A stretch of 64,000 nucleotides of DNA from Sphingomonas sp. (GTDB lineage Bacteria; Pseudomonadota; Alphaproteobacteria; Sphingomonadales; Sphingomonadaceae). The position numbers and the translations under genes are program-made. This document shows, piece after piece, positions 21,994-30,726 of this stretch. Below the pieces are notes generated by a model. That model saw only the letters and a list, made by a program, of their open reading frames with translations, was not told the DNA's origin and did no database searches. Numbering within the stretch: the stretch's first letter is position 1; each line of letters starts with the position of its first letter. The stretch lies in NCBI RefSeq assembly GCF_026460985.1, contig NZ_JAPKNM010000071.1, positions 1-64,000 of the forward strand. Reading direction: 5' to 3'.

Positions 21994-22159
21994 CGTCATC
22001 CCCGCGAAAGCGGGGACCCATCTCCCGCACGAGCCACAAGATCCACCGGTGCGTTTGTGGATGAGACAGGAGATGGGCAGGTAAGATTGCCCCCGGCAAT
22101 CTTAGCCATGCGCGGGGCGCATGGCGACCTGCCCATCCCCCGCTTTCGCGGGGGTGACG
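21994..22159. repeat. Palindromic repeat of the GTCATCCCCGCGAAAGC family, with nested insert
   Basis: 166-bp member of the family seen at 19363, 31684 and 47995, in a convergent gap. Ends CGTCATCCCCGCGAAAGCGG and the complement are conserved. It is about 58 bp longer than the other members because an extra structured segment lies inside the right arm, between GATGGG and CCCCCGC (listed separately). Confidence 0.88.
22072..22137. other. Nested 66-bp structure able to fold as a three-way junction
   Basis: Outer 11-bp stem GATGGGCAGGT (22072-22082) pairs with ACCTGCCCATC (22127-22137). Between them are two perfect 9-bp hairpins with 3-base loops: AAGATTGCC/GGCAATCTT (22083-22103) and GCCATGCGC/GCGCATGGC (22105-22125). 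The other family members lack this segment, so it looks like a later insertion into the repeat. Confidence 0.8.
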
Positions 22160-22214
22160 GGGGTGGAGCGGCGGGCTTAGATCACGTTGGGCACGAGACC
22201 GAGGTCGCCGTGCG

Positions 22215-23204
22215 TCAGGGCCTGAACGCGTCAGTGGCCGGTGCGCCGACGGGGGCGGTCGCGACCTTGGGCATGCGCGCCTCGAGCGGAACCAACCAGG
22301 CCTCTACGCCCTCGCCGAACGTCGCCTGCGGCATCGAGGAGGGCAGGCTGTTGGCCATTTCCCAGTCGCTGATCGTGACGCGCGCCTCGGTGAGCGCGTC
22401 GTCGAGCGGCTGGGGCTTCCGCAGCGCATGGTTGACCAAGGCGTCGCCGAAGAAGGTCCAGTCATTCTCGGCGCGGCAGCCGAACGAAGTGCGCTCGGAA
22501 GAGGCGGCGGTGAGCAGGGCGGTGTCGTCGTTCGAAAGCGCGGGGACGAAAATGCCCGAATAACAGGCGCTCAGGATCAGCACGCGCTTTCTGATCCCCA
22601 GTTCGTCGAGAAAGGCGGCGAAGCGGCGCGGGGTGATCAGCCCGAAGCCCTCGTCGCCGTCATGATAGGCGATGCCGACCTGCGCGCCATGGCTGGTGAG
22701 ATAGAGGACGAGCACGTCCTCGCTTTTGTCCATCACCTCGGCGACGCGCGTCAGCGCGAGGGCGAGCGAGCGCGGCGTGCCCATCGCCAGCGCGCTGGGC
22801 GCGCGGCCGTCGGTGCCGGCGAGCACGATGCTGCGCCCGGCGGCGTCGTAACGGCGCGTCAGCACCTTGCCCGCCTCGCGCGCCTCGCGTCCGAACACCG
22901 GATCGCTGTCGAGCGCGACCGAGACGACATAGGCGTCGATCACGCCCTTGCGCTGCGGCCGGAGCGCGGCCAGCGCGGCGGCGAGCTTGCGCTGCTGATC
23001 GGGCTCCCAGCGTGCCGGGCGACCGCGTTCGATATGCGGGCCGAGCTCGCCGTCGGCAAGATCGGGCCATTCGGTGGTATGCTGCGGCGGTCGATAGCTT
23101 TGCCGGTTCCCCGACTGGCCCGAGGCCGAAGCGGCAACCGCTACCGGCAGGAGCAGAACCGCGAGCATGCGCGCGAACCCGCGCAGACCGACAGCCAATC
23201 GCAT
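22215..23204 (-). CDS. Secreted C13 (legumain/caspase-like) cysteine peptidase
   Basis: Protein of 329 residues with an N-terminal signal segment (ARMLAVLLLPVAVAASASG) and a caspase-fold domain of the C13 family. The catalytic pair is visible as His172 in VLYLTSHGAQVG and Cys214 in RVLILSACYSGIF, each after a hydrophobic strand, as in legumain and GPI transamidase. The tail of about 40 residues is Pro/Ala-rich. It is likely exported and able to cleave proteins or act as a transpeptidase, but no substrate is suggested by the context. It lies within the sdhA-sdhB interval and is convergent with the SDR. The start at 23204 follows AAGGGG. Confidence 0.84.
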   Translation of the reverse strand: MRLAVGLRGFARMLAVLLLPVAVAASASGQSGNRQSYRPPQHTTEWPDLADGELGPHIERGRPARWEPDQQRKLAAALAALRPQRKGVIDAYVVSVALDSDPVFGREAREAGKVLTRRYDAAGRSIVLAGTDGRAPSALAMGTPRSLALALTRVAEVMDKSEDVLVLYLTSHGAQVGIAYHDGDEGFGLITPRRFAAFLDELGIRKRVLILSACYSGIFVPALSNDDTALLTAASSERTSFGCRAENDWTFFGDALVNHALRKPQPLDDALTEARVTISDWEMANSLPSSMPQATFGEGVEAWLVPLEARMPKVATAPVGAPATDAFRP

Positions 23205-23321
23205 CAGCCACCCCTTTTCGCCGAACAGGGGTTCAATCTGGGGCGGCGGCGGAACCTGTCAAGCGGATGGGGCCCGGCCGGGTGGGAAATCGCGCACGGT
23301 GCGGCGCTTTGGCCCTGCCCT

Positions 23322-23505
23322 GGTCATAGCGACATTCAGGCGAGCGAGGCCCTTCAATCCTCCCCCGCCAGGGGGAGGTGGCGCGCGCAGCGTGACGGAG
23401 GGGGCGGAATCACCGCGCTCAATTGGAGAGGGTGCTGCTTACCTCCCCCTCCGTCAGCCTTCGGCTGACACCTCCCCTTGGCGGGGGAGGATTGTCGATA
23501 CGACC
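23322..23505. mobile_element. MITE-like element, copy 1 of 3
   Basis: 184-bp element with terminal inverted repeats: GGTCATAGCGACATTCA at the left and, on the other strand, GGTCGTATCGACAAT at the right. Inside is a long palindrome with arms CAATCCTCCCCCGCC / GGCGGGGGAGGATTG. The right end is followed by TA, and together they form the sdhA stop codon (minus-strand TAG, 23505-23507). It is in the opposite orientation to the copies at 26184 and 57606. No transposase gene is present. It takes up most of the 300-bp gap between sdhA and the C13 gene. Confidence 0.8.
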
Positions 23506-25307
23506 TAGTACACCCGCTTCTTCGGCTTGATGTACTCGATCTCGTCGGTGAGCGTGTAGTCGTGCACCGGGCGGTAATCGATCGACACCGCGCCGCCCTT
23601 GCCGCCCCAGCCTTCGAAGGTCGCGACGGTGTGCTTCATCCAGTTCGCGTCGTCGCGGTTGGGGAAGTCCTCGTGCATGTGTGCGCCGCGGCTTTCCTTG
23701 CGGTTGGCGGCGCACTGGATCGTCACCACCGCCTGGCCGATCAGATTGTCGAGCTCGAGCGTCTCGACCAGATCGGTGTTCCAGATCAGCGAGCGATCGG
23801 CGATGCCGACGTCCTGGAAGCCCTGATAGACCGCGTCCATGTGCGTGACGCCTTCCGCCAGCAGCGCGCTGTCGCGGAACACGGCGCAGTGGCGCTGCAT
23901 CGTCTTCTGCATGTCGGCGCGGATCTGCGCGGTCGGCCTGGCACCCTTGGCGTTGCGGAAATGATCGAGCCGGGTAAGCGAGAACTCCTCCGAGCCCTTG
24001 GGCAAGGCGGCGTGGGCGGTGCCGGGCTTGACGATCTCCTTGAGGCGCAGGCCCGCCGCACGGCCGAACACCACGAGGTCGATCAGCGAGTTCGAGCCGA
24101 GGCGGTTGGCGCCGTGGACCGAGACGCAGGCCGCCTCGCCGACCGCGAACAGGCCGGGGATGACGGTGTCGGGGTTGCCGTCCTTATTGTGGACGACCTC
24201 GCCGTGATAGTTCGTGGGGATGCCGCCCATATTATAGTGGACGGTCGGGACCACCGGCAGCGGCTGGCGGGTCAAGTCGACGCCCGCGAAGATCTTGCCG
24301 GTCTCGGTGATGCCGGGCAGGCGCTCGTGCAGGATCTTCGGGTCAATATGGTTGAGGTGAAGGAAGATATGGTCCTTCTCCTTGCCCACGCCGCGGCCCT
24401 CGCGGATCTCCATCGCCATCGAGCGGGCGACGACGTCGCGCGAGGCGAGGTCCTTCGCGGAGGGCGCGTAGCGCTCCATGAAGCGCTCGCCCTCGGAATT
24501 GGTGAGGTAGCCGCCCTCGCCGCGGGCGCCTTCGGTGATCAGCACGCCGGCGCCGTAGATGCCGGTCGGGTGGAACTGGACGAACTCCATGTCCTGGAGC
24601 GCGATGCCCGCACGCAGCGCCATGCCGTTGCCGTCGCCGGTGCAGGTGTGCGCCGAGGTCGCCGACTGATAGACGCGGCCGCCGCCGCCGGTGGCGAGCA
24701 CCACGGCATGGCTGCGGAAGCGGTGGATCGAGCCGTCCTCCATGCAGAGCGCGATCACGCCGCGGCAGGCGCCGTCCTCCATGATCAGGTCGAGCGCGAA
24801 ATATTCGACGTAGAAGTCGGCGTCGTACTTCAGGCTCTGCTGGTAGAGCGCGTGGAGCATCGCATGGCCGGTGCGGTCGGCCGCGGCGCAGGTGCGCTGC
24901 ACCGGCGGGCCTTCGCCCATATTCTGCATGTGGCCGCCGAACGGGCGCTGATAAATCGTGCCGTTGTCGTTGCGGCTGAACGGCACGCCGGCATGCTCGA
25001 GCTCGTAGACCGCCTGCGGCGCCTCGCGGACCATATATTCGATCGCGTCCTGGTCGCCGAGCCAGTCCGAACCCTTGACGGTGTCGAACATGTGCCATGA
25101 CCAGTGATCAGGCGTGTTGTTGCCCAGGCTCGCGGCGATGCCGCCCTGCGCCGCCACGGTGTGCGAGCGCGTCGGGAACACCTTGGTGATGCACGCGGTC
25201 TTGAGGCCAGCCTCGGCCGCGCCCATCGTCGCGCGCAGGCCCGAGCCGCCGGCACCCACGACGACGGCGTCATAGGTGTGGTCGATGATCTTGTACGCAG
25301 CAGGCAT
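23505..25307 (-). CDS. sdhA: Succinate dehydrogenase flavoprotein subunit
   Basis: Catalytic subunit of complex II that oxidises succinate to fumarate, 600 residues. The FAD dinucleotide motif [19 protein letters not shown] is followed by [12 protein letters not shown], where His49 is the covalent FAD attachment site. Substrate-binding [21 protein letters not shown] (in outline) and [21 protein letters not shown] (in outline) are complete. It overlaps sdhD by one base. Its TAG stop is formed by a TA dinucleotide plus the first base of the adjacent MITE-like element. Confidence 0.97.
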   Translation of the reverse strand: MPAAYKIIDHTYDAVVVGAGGSGLRATMGAAEAGLKTACITKVFPTRSHTVAAQGGIAASLGNNTPDHWSWHMFDTVKGSDWLGDQDAIEYMVREAPQAVYELEHAGVPFSRNDNGTIYQRPFGGHMQNMGEGPPVQRTCAAADRTGHAMLHALYQQSLKYDADFYVEYFALDLIMEDGACRGVIALCMEDGSIHRFRSHAVVLATGGGGRVYQSATSAHTCTGDGNGMALRAGIALQDMEFVQFHPTGIYGAGVLITEGARGEGGYLTNSEGERFMERYAPSAKDLASRDVVARSMAMEIREGRGVGKEKDHIFLHLNHIDPKILHERLPGITETGKIFAGVDLTRQPLPVVPTVHYNMGGIPTNYHGEVVHNKDGNPDTVIPGLFAVGEAACVSVHGANRLGSNSLIDLVVFGRAAGLRLKEIVKPGTAHAALPKGSEEFSLTRLDHFRNAKGARPTAQIRADMQKTMQRHCAVFRDSALLAEGVTHMDAVYQGFQDVGIADRSLIWNTDLVETLELDNLIGQAVVTIQCAANRKESRGAHMHEDFPNRDDANWMKHTVATFEGWGGKGGAVSIDYRPVHDYTLTDEIEYIKPKKRVY

Positions 25308-25696
25308 CAGAGCGCGGCTCCGGCGGTGAAGGCGACCTTGAGGATCGAGAAGATCGCCAGCGTGGCGGTCGCGATGGTGAAATACTTCAGCAGGATCAGC
25401 AGCACGAAGCGGGTGTGATCGTGCTGATAATCCTCGATCACCACGGTGAGGCCGTGGTGGAAATGGTAGAAGACGCTGACGACGAGCAGGATCAGCGGCA
25501 CCGCCGCCCAGGGCTGGGCGAGCCAGGCGCTGATCGTGGCGTAGTCATGGGCCGGAAGCAGCGCGAGTGAGAACAGGAACCACAATACGAGGACCAGGTT
25601 CGATCCCGCGCTGATCTTGTGGTGCCACCAGCCATCGGCGCCCTCATGTGCCGAGCCGAGGCCGCGGACGCGGCCGATTTCGGTGCCGTCACCCAT
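25307..25696 (-). CDS. sdhD: Succinate dehydrogenase membrane anchor subunit
   Basis: Small membrane subunit of complex II, 129 residues, with three hydrophobic helices ([45 protein letters not shown]). The family motif [14 protein letters not shown] holds the probable heme-b ligand His and the Asp-Tyr near the quinone site. The start [15 protein letters not shown] is chosen over an upstream one that would lie inside sdhC and add unrelated sequence. It overlaps sdhC by eight bases and sdhA by one, so the three anchor/flavoprotein genes are translationally linked. Confidence 0.94.
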   Translation of the reverse strand: MGDGTEIGRVRGLGSAHEGADGWWHHKISAGSNLVLVLWFLFSLALLPAHDYATISAWLAQPWAAVPLILLVVSVFYHFHHGLTVVIEDYQHDHTRFVLLILLKYFTIATATLAIFSILKVAFTAGAAL

Positions 25697-26117
25697 TGCT
25701 CTTCTCCAGCAGGAACACCCAGAAGCCCGCGGTGGCGAGGACCCCGAACACGAAAGTCGCCAGCGCGGTGCGCTTGTTGGCGCGGAGCTCGAAATTCGCG
25801 CCGGCATCCAGGAACAGGTGCCGCACGCCCGAGGCCATGTGCTGGAAGAAGCACAGGGTCAGGCCGATGCCGACGACATAGCCGACCACGTTGAGCGCAC
25901 CCGAACTGACCGTGAACAGGTCGAGGAACGCGGCATAGGCCGCCGGGCCCGAGGCCATCGCGGCGAGCCACCAGACGAGCAGGATCGTGCCGACCGTCGC
26001 CATGCCCGATCCGGTGGCGCGATGGACGATCGAGACCGCCATGGACGGGCCCCACTTCCAGATCGATAGGTGCGGCGAGAGCGGTCGCGCGGGGTTGCGG
26101 ACGTTGGCCAAGGACAT
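25689..26117 (-). CDS. sdhC: Succinate dehydrogenase cytochrome b556 subunit
   Basis: Heme-binding membrane subunit of complex II, 142 residues. RPLSPHLSIWKWGPSMAVSIVHRATGSG (in outline) is the standard N-terminal motif with the quinone-site Ser and Arg, and GVRHLFLDAG holds the second conserved His of the family. Three membrane helices follow in the expected places. The ATG is immediately preceded by AAAGGA, closer than normal for a ribosome-binding site, but no other in-frame start is available after an upstream stop. A MITE-like element ends 66 bp upstream, inside the probable promoter region of the operon. Confidence 0.94.
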   Translation of the reverse strand: MSLANVRNPARPLSPHLSIWKWGPSMAVSIVHRATGSGMATVGTILLVWWLAAMASGPAAYAAFLDLFTVSSGALNVVGYVVGIGLTLCFFQHMASGVRHLFLDAGANFELRANKRTALATFVFGVLATAGFWVFLLEKSNG

Positions 26118-26183
26118 TCCTTTCGGGTCGACGCCGCTTCCTTAGTCCGCGATGCAACGGATGCAAGCCCGGCTCGGTTTCTA

Positions 26184-26371
26184 GGCCGTATCGCCATTCA
26201 AATCCTCCCCCGCCAGGGGGAGGTGGCGCCGAAGGCGTCGGAGGGGGAGGTAAGCAACGCACTCTCCAACTGGGCGCGGTGCTTCCGCCCCCTCCGTCAC
26301 GCTGCGCGTGCCACCTCCCCCTGGCGGGGGAGGATTGAAAGGGTCTCGCTCGCCTGAATGTCGATACGTCC
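26184..26371. mobile_element. MITE-like element, copy 2 of 3
   Basis: 188-bp element with terminal inverted repeats GGCCGTATCGCCATTCA (left) and GGACGTATCGACATTCA (right, other strand). A TA dinucleotide flanks it on each side (26182-26183 and 26372-26373), as in a TA target duplication. The inner palindrome has arms CAAATCCTCCCCCGCCAGGG and the complement. It fills most of the 339-bp divergent gap between sdhC and the first transducer gene, so it may carry or displace promoter signals for either. No gene is seen in this gap. Confidence 0.85.
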
Positions 26372-26456
26372 TAACTCCGCCTTAACCACTTCCGCGCCAT
26401 AGGAGGCCAATGTCGGCCGGCATTCCCCGTCGGCCGAATATGGGGACCCTTTTACT

Positions 26457-27818
26457 GTGGCTTCGACCAAGGACCTGCCGGCACCCGGCACGATGAGCGC
26501 CCGGATCGACATTCGCGCACGGCTGCGCGTGTTCGACGTGGAGGGAACGCTGATACGCTCGAGCCGCGAGGCCTGGGAGGCGCTCGAGCCCGAGATCCAT
26601 GCGGTCTCCGAGGCCTATTGGCAGCAATGGCTGCGCTGCTTCGCCGACGAGCGCAACTGGGCGCACGACGACACCGCCAAGATGATCGATATCGGCGTGG
26701 TCTTCCTCAAGAACCGCTTCCTCGACACGCAGGGCACCGCCTGGCTCGAATCGATCGAGCGCTCGGTCGCCGCGGCCTATGCCGCCGACGTGCCGCCGAT
26801 GGCCTTGCTGTCGATGATCAGCGCGAGCGACCGCGCCGCGCTGCAGGCGCTGACGCGCCGACTCGCTTCGGACGATGCCCGCCTCGTCGGGATGATCGAC
26901 ACGCTGATGCGGCTCTCCGCGCTCGAAGGCGACATCACGGTCGAGATCTACAACATGTATCGCGAGCACAGCGCGCAGAGCGCGCGCGACCGGCTCGCCG
27001 CCGAATTCCGCGACTCGATCGGCATGACCGTCGAGCACGCCTCGCGCGAGGGCGACCAGCTGCGCGTCCAGGCGGTGCACACGTCGGCCTCGGCGCGCGG
27101 GATGCTGGGCAAGGCTTCGGAAGTCGCCGCGGCGGCCGAGCAGTCGGCGGTGGCGATGCGCGAGGCGGCGCAGACCGCGGCGGGGCTGATCCGCGCGATC
27201 GAGGATGCGCGCATGGAAGTCGAGGCGGCTGCCGAGATCGCCACCCGCGCCTCGGGCCAGGCGGGAGCTGCGGTGGGCATGTCCGAGATGCTCTCCGATC
27301 ATGCCAAGTCGATCGAATCGATCCTGGGCCTCATCCGCGACATCGCCGGGCAGACCAATCTGCTCGCGCTCAACGCGACGATCGAGGCCGCGCGCGCGGG
27401 CGATGCAGGCCGCGGCTTCGCGGTGGTCGCGCAGGAAGTGAAGAGCCTCGCCAACCAGACGGCGCGGGCCACGGACGACATCGCTGCCAAGATCGCCTCT
27501 ATCCAGTCGGCGACGCGCTCGACGGTCGAGACCAATGCCTCGATCCGCGAGACGGTCAGCGAAGTGCAGGAAAGCGCCAACCGTATCCGCGTCGCGATGG
27601 AAGTGCAGGCGCAGACGGTGACCGCGATCACCGCCGCGGTCGACGAGACCGCGCTCGCCGCCGATTCCATGTCGGCGACGATCGGTGCGATTCGCGAGGA
27701 CACCGAGGCGGTGGCTTCCGAAATCGACCGGGTCGGCCAGGGCTTCGTCGCCCTCGACAGCCAGCTCGGCACCCTCAAGTTCAGCGCCAGCGACTTCGTC
27801 TCGAAAGTCGCGGCCTAG
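26457..27818 (+). CDS. Soluble methyl-accepting chemotaxis-type transducer, paralogue 1
   Basis: Protein of 453 residues with no membrane segment. The N-terminal 170 residues are helical and resemble a diverged globin-coupled sensor domain ([19 protein letters not shown] aligns by eye with the globin F-helix region of the neighbour), but no clear proximal heme His is seen. Residues about 190-450 form a long coiled coil with the MCP signalling tip [37 protein letters not shown] (in outline). It therefore probably signals to CheA/CheW from the cytosol. The start is a GTG at 26457; an ATG 12 codons later lacks a ribosome-binding site. It forms a pair with the next gene, 11 bp away. Confidence 0.83.
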   Translation: MASTKDLPAPGTMSARIDIRARLRVFDVEGTLIRSSREAWEALEPEIHAVSEAYWQQWLRCFADERNWAHDDTAKMIDIGVVFLKNRFLDTQGTAWLESIERSVAAAYAADVPPMALLSMISASDRAALQALTRRLASDDARLVGMIDTLMRLSALEGDITVEIYNMYREHSAQSARDRLAAEFRDSIGMTVEHASREGDQLRVQAVHTSASARGMLGKASEVAAAAEQSAVAMREAAQTAAGLIRAIEDARMEVEAAAEIATRASGQAGAAVGMSEMLSDHAKSIESILGLIRDIAGQTNLLALNATIEAARAGDAGRGFAVVAQEVKSLANQTARATDDIAAKIASIQSATRSTVETNASIRETVSEVQESANRIRVAMEVQAQTVTAITAAVDETALAADSMSATIGAIREDTEAVASEIDRVGQGFVALDSQLGTLKFSASDFVSKVAA

Positions 27819-27829
27819 GAGAGAAAAAC

Positions 27830-29194
27830 ATGGTGGGACGGCGCGAACCGGGACGCTGGAGCGGGGGCACCCGCTCGGTCGAGGATCATCGGCGGGTCTA
27901 TGACTGGGACGAGGCGATATTGCCCGCCTGCGCCGAGATCAGCACGCTGCTCGAGGGGCATCACGAGGACATATCGCGCGCCTTCTGGAAGCACTTCCTC
28001 GCCATGCCGGCCAGCGTGCCGATGCGCGGCGCGTTCGAGGACCAGCGCAATTTCGAGGAACAGGTCCAGCTCGGCGCGCGCTATGCGAAGCTCAAGTTCG
28101 GCCGGCCGTTCACTGAGGAATGGGTCGAGATGGCGTGCGGTTACGCCGCCCAGACCTATAAGGGCGGCGTGCCGCTGCCCGCGGTGCTCGCCTCCTTCGC
28201 TTATGCGCACAGCGCGACGATGGCCGTGCTGCGCGAGAAGGTGACCGACGCCGAGCGGCTCGGCCGCCTGTGCGACGTGGTGCAGCGCCTGGCGATGGCC
28301 GAGGCGGACCTGATGGCGGGCCATCTCGGCGCCACCGACGCGGCGCATATCAGCGAGGAGCGGCGCGACAGCTCGGCGCGCTTCCGCGCGAGCATCAGCG
28401 AATCGCTCGAGGGCGCGACCGCGCTCGGCAACCGCATTCGCGTCCAGGCGCAAGGCGCGTCGAGCTCGGCGCGCGGGATGCTCGGCAAGACGAGCGAAGT
28501 CGCTGCGGCGGCCGAGCAGTCGGCGGTGGCGATGCGCGAGGCGGCGCAGACCGCGGCGGGGCTGATCCGCGCGATCGAGGATGCGCGCATCGAAGTCGAG
28601 TCCGCGGCCGATATCGCGACACGTGCGTCGAGCCAGGCCGGCGCCGCCGTGGGCATGTCCGAGATGCTTTCGGATCACGCCAAGTCGATCGAATCGATCC
28701 TGGGCCTGATCCGCGACATCGCGGGACAGACCAATTTGCTCGCGCTCAATGCGACGATCGAGGCCGCGCGCGCCGGCGATGCAGGCCGCGGCTTCGCAGT
28801 GGTGGCGCAGGAAGTGAAGAGCCTCGCCAGCCAGACCGCGCGCGCGACCGACGACATCGCCGGCAAGATCGCGTCGATCCAGTCGGCGACCAAGTCGACC
28901 GTGGAGACCAACGCCTCGATCCGATCGACCGTCAACGAGGTCCAGGAGAGCGCCAACCGCATCCGTGCCGCGATGGAAGTGCAGGCGCAGACGGTGACCG
29001 CGATCACCGCCGCGGTCGACGAGACCGCGCTCGCCGCCGATTCCATGTCGGCGACGATCGGTGCGATCCGCGAGGACACCAAGACCGTCACCAGCGAGAT
29101 CGACACGCTCCAGCAGGACGTCGCCGAAGTCGACGACCGCCTCAACCAGCTCCGCGCCGCCGCCGAGACCTTCTCGAACTCGGTCGCCGCCTGA
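27830..29194 (+). CDS. Soluble methyl-accepting chemotaxis-type transducer, paralogue 2
   Basis: Protein of 454 residues with the same layout as its neighbour: an N-terminal sensor-like helical domain (about 20-190) and a C-terminal MCP signalling domain, no membrane helix. The sensor resembles protoglobin/globin-coupled sensors ([18 protein letters not shown]), but the position of the heme-binding His appears to be Tyr or Lys. The sensor domains of the two paralogues are very different, while the signalling domains are nearly identical even at DNA level. The start at 27830 follows AGGAGA. No other chemotaxis gene is nearby, so partners must be encoded elsewhere. Confidence 0.85.
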   Translation: MVGRREPGRWSGGTRSVEDHRRVYDWDEAILPACAEISTLLEGHHEDISRAFWKHFLAMPASVPMRGAFEDQRNFEEQVQLGARYAKLKFGRPFTEEWVEMACGYAAQTYKGGVPLPAVLASFAYAHSATMAVLREKVTDAERLGRLCDVVQRLAMAEADLMAGHLGATDAAHISEERRDSSARFRASISESLEGATALGNRIRVQAQGASSSARGMLGKTSEVAAAAEQSAVAMREAAQTAAGLIRAIEDARIEVESAADIATRASSQAGAAVGMSEMLSDHAKSIESILGLIRDIAGQTNLLALNATIEAARAGDAGRGFAVVAQEVKSLASQTARATDDIAGKIASIQSATKSTVETNASIRSTVNEVQESANRIRAAMEVQAQTVTAITAAVDETALAADSMSATIGAIREDTKTVTSEIDTLQQDVAEVDDRLNQLRAAAETFSNSVAA

Positions 29195-29203
29195 GTTTCC
29201 TTC

Positions 29204-29232
29204 CCGTCATCCCGGCCTTCGCCGGGATGACG
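29204..29232. repeat. Single-hairpin repeat of the GTCATCCCGGC family
   Basis: 29-bp perfect palindrome CCGTCATCCCGGC, short loop CTT, GCCGGGATGACGG, nine bases after the second transducer stop. It is the shortest member of the family found at 14075, 15045 and 53902. It could act as a transcript-end hairpin; no T-run follows it. Confidence 0.8.
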
Positions 29233-29285
29233 GGGGTCTGTTACGAAGACTTGGTGCCGGTCGCCGCACTCGCTAGTGCTGCCCG

Positions 29286-29984
29286 ATGACCAACATCCTC
29301 CTCACCGGCGCGAGCCGCGGGATCGGCGCGGCCATTGCCGATTCGCTGAAGGGCGAGGGGCTGCGCCTCGTCGGCCAGAGCACCCGCGGCGGCATTCGGG
29401 CGGATTTCGCCGATCCCGCCGCACCGCTGACACTCTGGCAGAAGGCGCTCGATGCGCTCGACGGGCGGATCGACGTGCTGATCAACAATGCAGGCATCTT
29501 CGAAAGCAACCCGCTCGACCTCGACCATGACGACTGGGTCGCCGGCTGGGAGCGGACGATGCGGATCAACCTGACCGCCGCGGCCGAACTGTCCCGGCTG
29601 GCAGTGTGCCATTGGCGGGCCGAGGGGCGGCCGGGCCGGATCGTCAACATAGCCAGCCGCGCCGCCTATCGCGGCGACAGCCCGGCGCACTGGCATTATG
29701 CCGCGTCCAAGGCGGGGATGGTCGGCATGACCAAATCGATTGCGCGGGGGTACGCGCGGGATGGCATCCTGGCCTTCGCGATCTGCCCGGGCTTCACCAT
29801 GACGGGGATGGCCGACGACTATCTGGCGAGCCGCGGCGGCGACAAGCTGCTCGCCGACATCCCGCTCGGCCGCGTCGCCGATCCCGAGGAAGTCGCGACG
29901 CTCGCCCGTTTCTGCGCGCTCGAGGCGCCGCCTTCGATGACCGGCGCGGTGCTCGACATCAACGGCGCAAGCTACGTTCGATAG
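29286..29984 (+). CDS. Short-chain dehydrogenase/reductase
   Basis: NAD(P)-dependent SDR of 232 residues. The cofactor motif LTGASRGIGAAIADSLKG is at the N-terminus, then NNAG in VLINNAGIFES, catalytic Ser in NIASRAAYRG and YAASK. It ends with SMTGAVLDINGASYVR, close to other sphingomonad SDRs. The substrate is unknown. It lies 92 bp downstream of the transducers and 20 bp upstream of the next gene, so it may be transcribed with the latter. Confidence 0.85.
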   Translation: MTNILLTGASRGIGAAIADSLKGEGLRLVGQSTRGGIRADFADPAAPLTLWQKALDALDGRIDVLINNAGIFESNPLDLDHDDWVAGWERTMRINLTAAAELSRLAVCHWRAEGRPGRIVNIASRAAYRGDSPAHWHYAASKAGMVGMTKSIARGYARDGILAFAICPGFTMTGMADDYLASRGGDKLLADIPLGRVADPEEVATLARFCALEAPPSMTGAVLDINGASYVR

Positions 29985-30004
29985 GTAGAAACGGGGAGGG
30001 GGAT

Positions 30005-30709
30005 ATGGCTGAGGGGAAGACTGGCGGCGGCGCTCGCTGGCTGTTTTGGTTGTTCGCGGCGATCGGGCTGTGCGCTGCGCTCGCGGTGATCTATATCGCA
30101 CTCCGTGTCGCGACGATCGGGAGCGGGCGGGTCATAGAACCGGCGCCGATCGAGGCGAGGAACCCCGAGCAGCGCTTCACCGTCGCCGATACCGATGCGA
30201 TTCCCGGAACCGATCTGGTGCAGATCGTGATCGCTACCGAAGCCTCCGTCTCCGGCGGCCATGATTCCTATTCGAGGGGTGATCGCCCGGACGAGCGCAA
30301 CCTCATCCTGCTCGACCAGGCGAGCGGCGCCAGTCGCAAGTTGCTGCCCGACAACAGCCGGCGGATCGTCGCCCGCTACATGCTGCCGGCGGTGGCCGGA
30401 GCATCGAAAGGCGACAGCGAATGGTTTACGATGACCGGTTCGGATGGAAAGGACGTCACGCCGCCGGTCGCTTACTACCTGCTCCGCGTGCGCGCGGCGC
30501 AGGGCCAGAGCGAGGACCTGCTGCTCGGCAACATCGCGAGCGGCCGCCAGGATTTCGTGCTCAAGGGGATCGACGGCGTCGACCGCATCTGGATGCAGAC
30601 GCCGACGCGCATCGCGATGTTGCTGCGCCAGCAACGCAAATTGCATTATCGCGCGTTCGAAGTGCCCGAGCTCAAGCTCGCCGTGGCGCGCCCGGTCGAG
30701 ATTGATTGA
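30005..30709 (+). CDS. Hypothetical single-pass membrane protein
   Basis: Protein of 234 residues not matched to a known family. One membrane helix (about residues 11-34, WLFWLFAAIGLCAALAVIYI) follows a short charged cytosolic start, and the remaining 200 residues would be periplasmic. That part is rich in beta-like segments (LVQIVIATEASVSGG, NLILLDQASGASRKLLPDNS), resembling sensor or scaffold domains that read out values, but no motif is recognised. It lies between an SDR and prmA, each within 20 bp. The start at 30005 has GGGAGG upstream. Confidence 0.75.
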   Translation: MAEGKTGGGARWLFWLFAAIGLCAALAVIYIALRVATIGSGRVIEPAPIEARNPEQRFTVADTDAIPGTDLVQIVIATEASVSGGHDSYSRGDRPDERNLILLDQASGASRKLLPDNSRRIVARYMLPAVAGASKGDSEWFTMTGSDGKDVTPPVAYYLLRVRAAQGQSEDLLLGNIASGRQDFVLKGIDGVDRIWMQTPTRIAMLLRQQRKLHYRAFEVPELKLAVARPVEID

Positions 30710-30726
30710 GGACGGATACCAAGACC

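Noticed and set aside
29204..29232. Hairpin after the second transducer considered as an intrinsic terminator
   Set aside because: No T-run follows, and the sequence matches the dispersed repeat family, so it was listed as a repeat.
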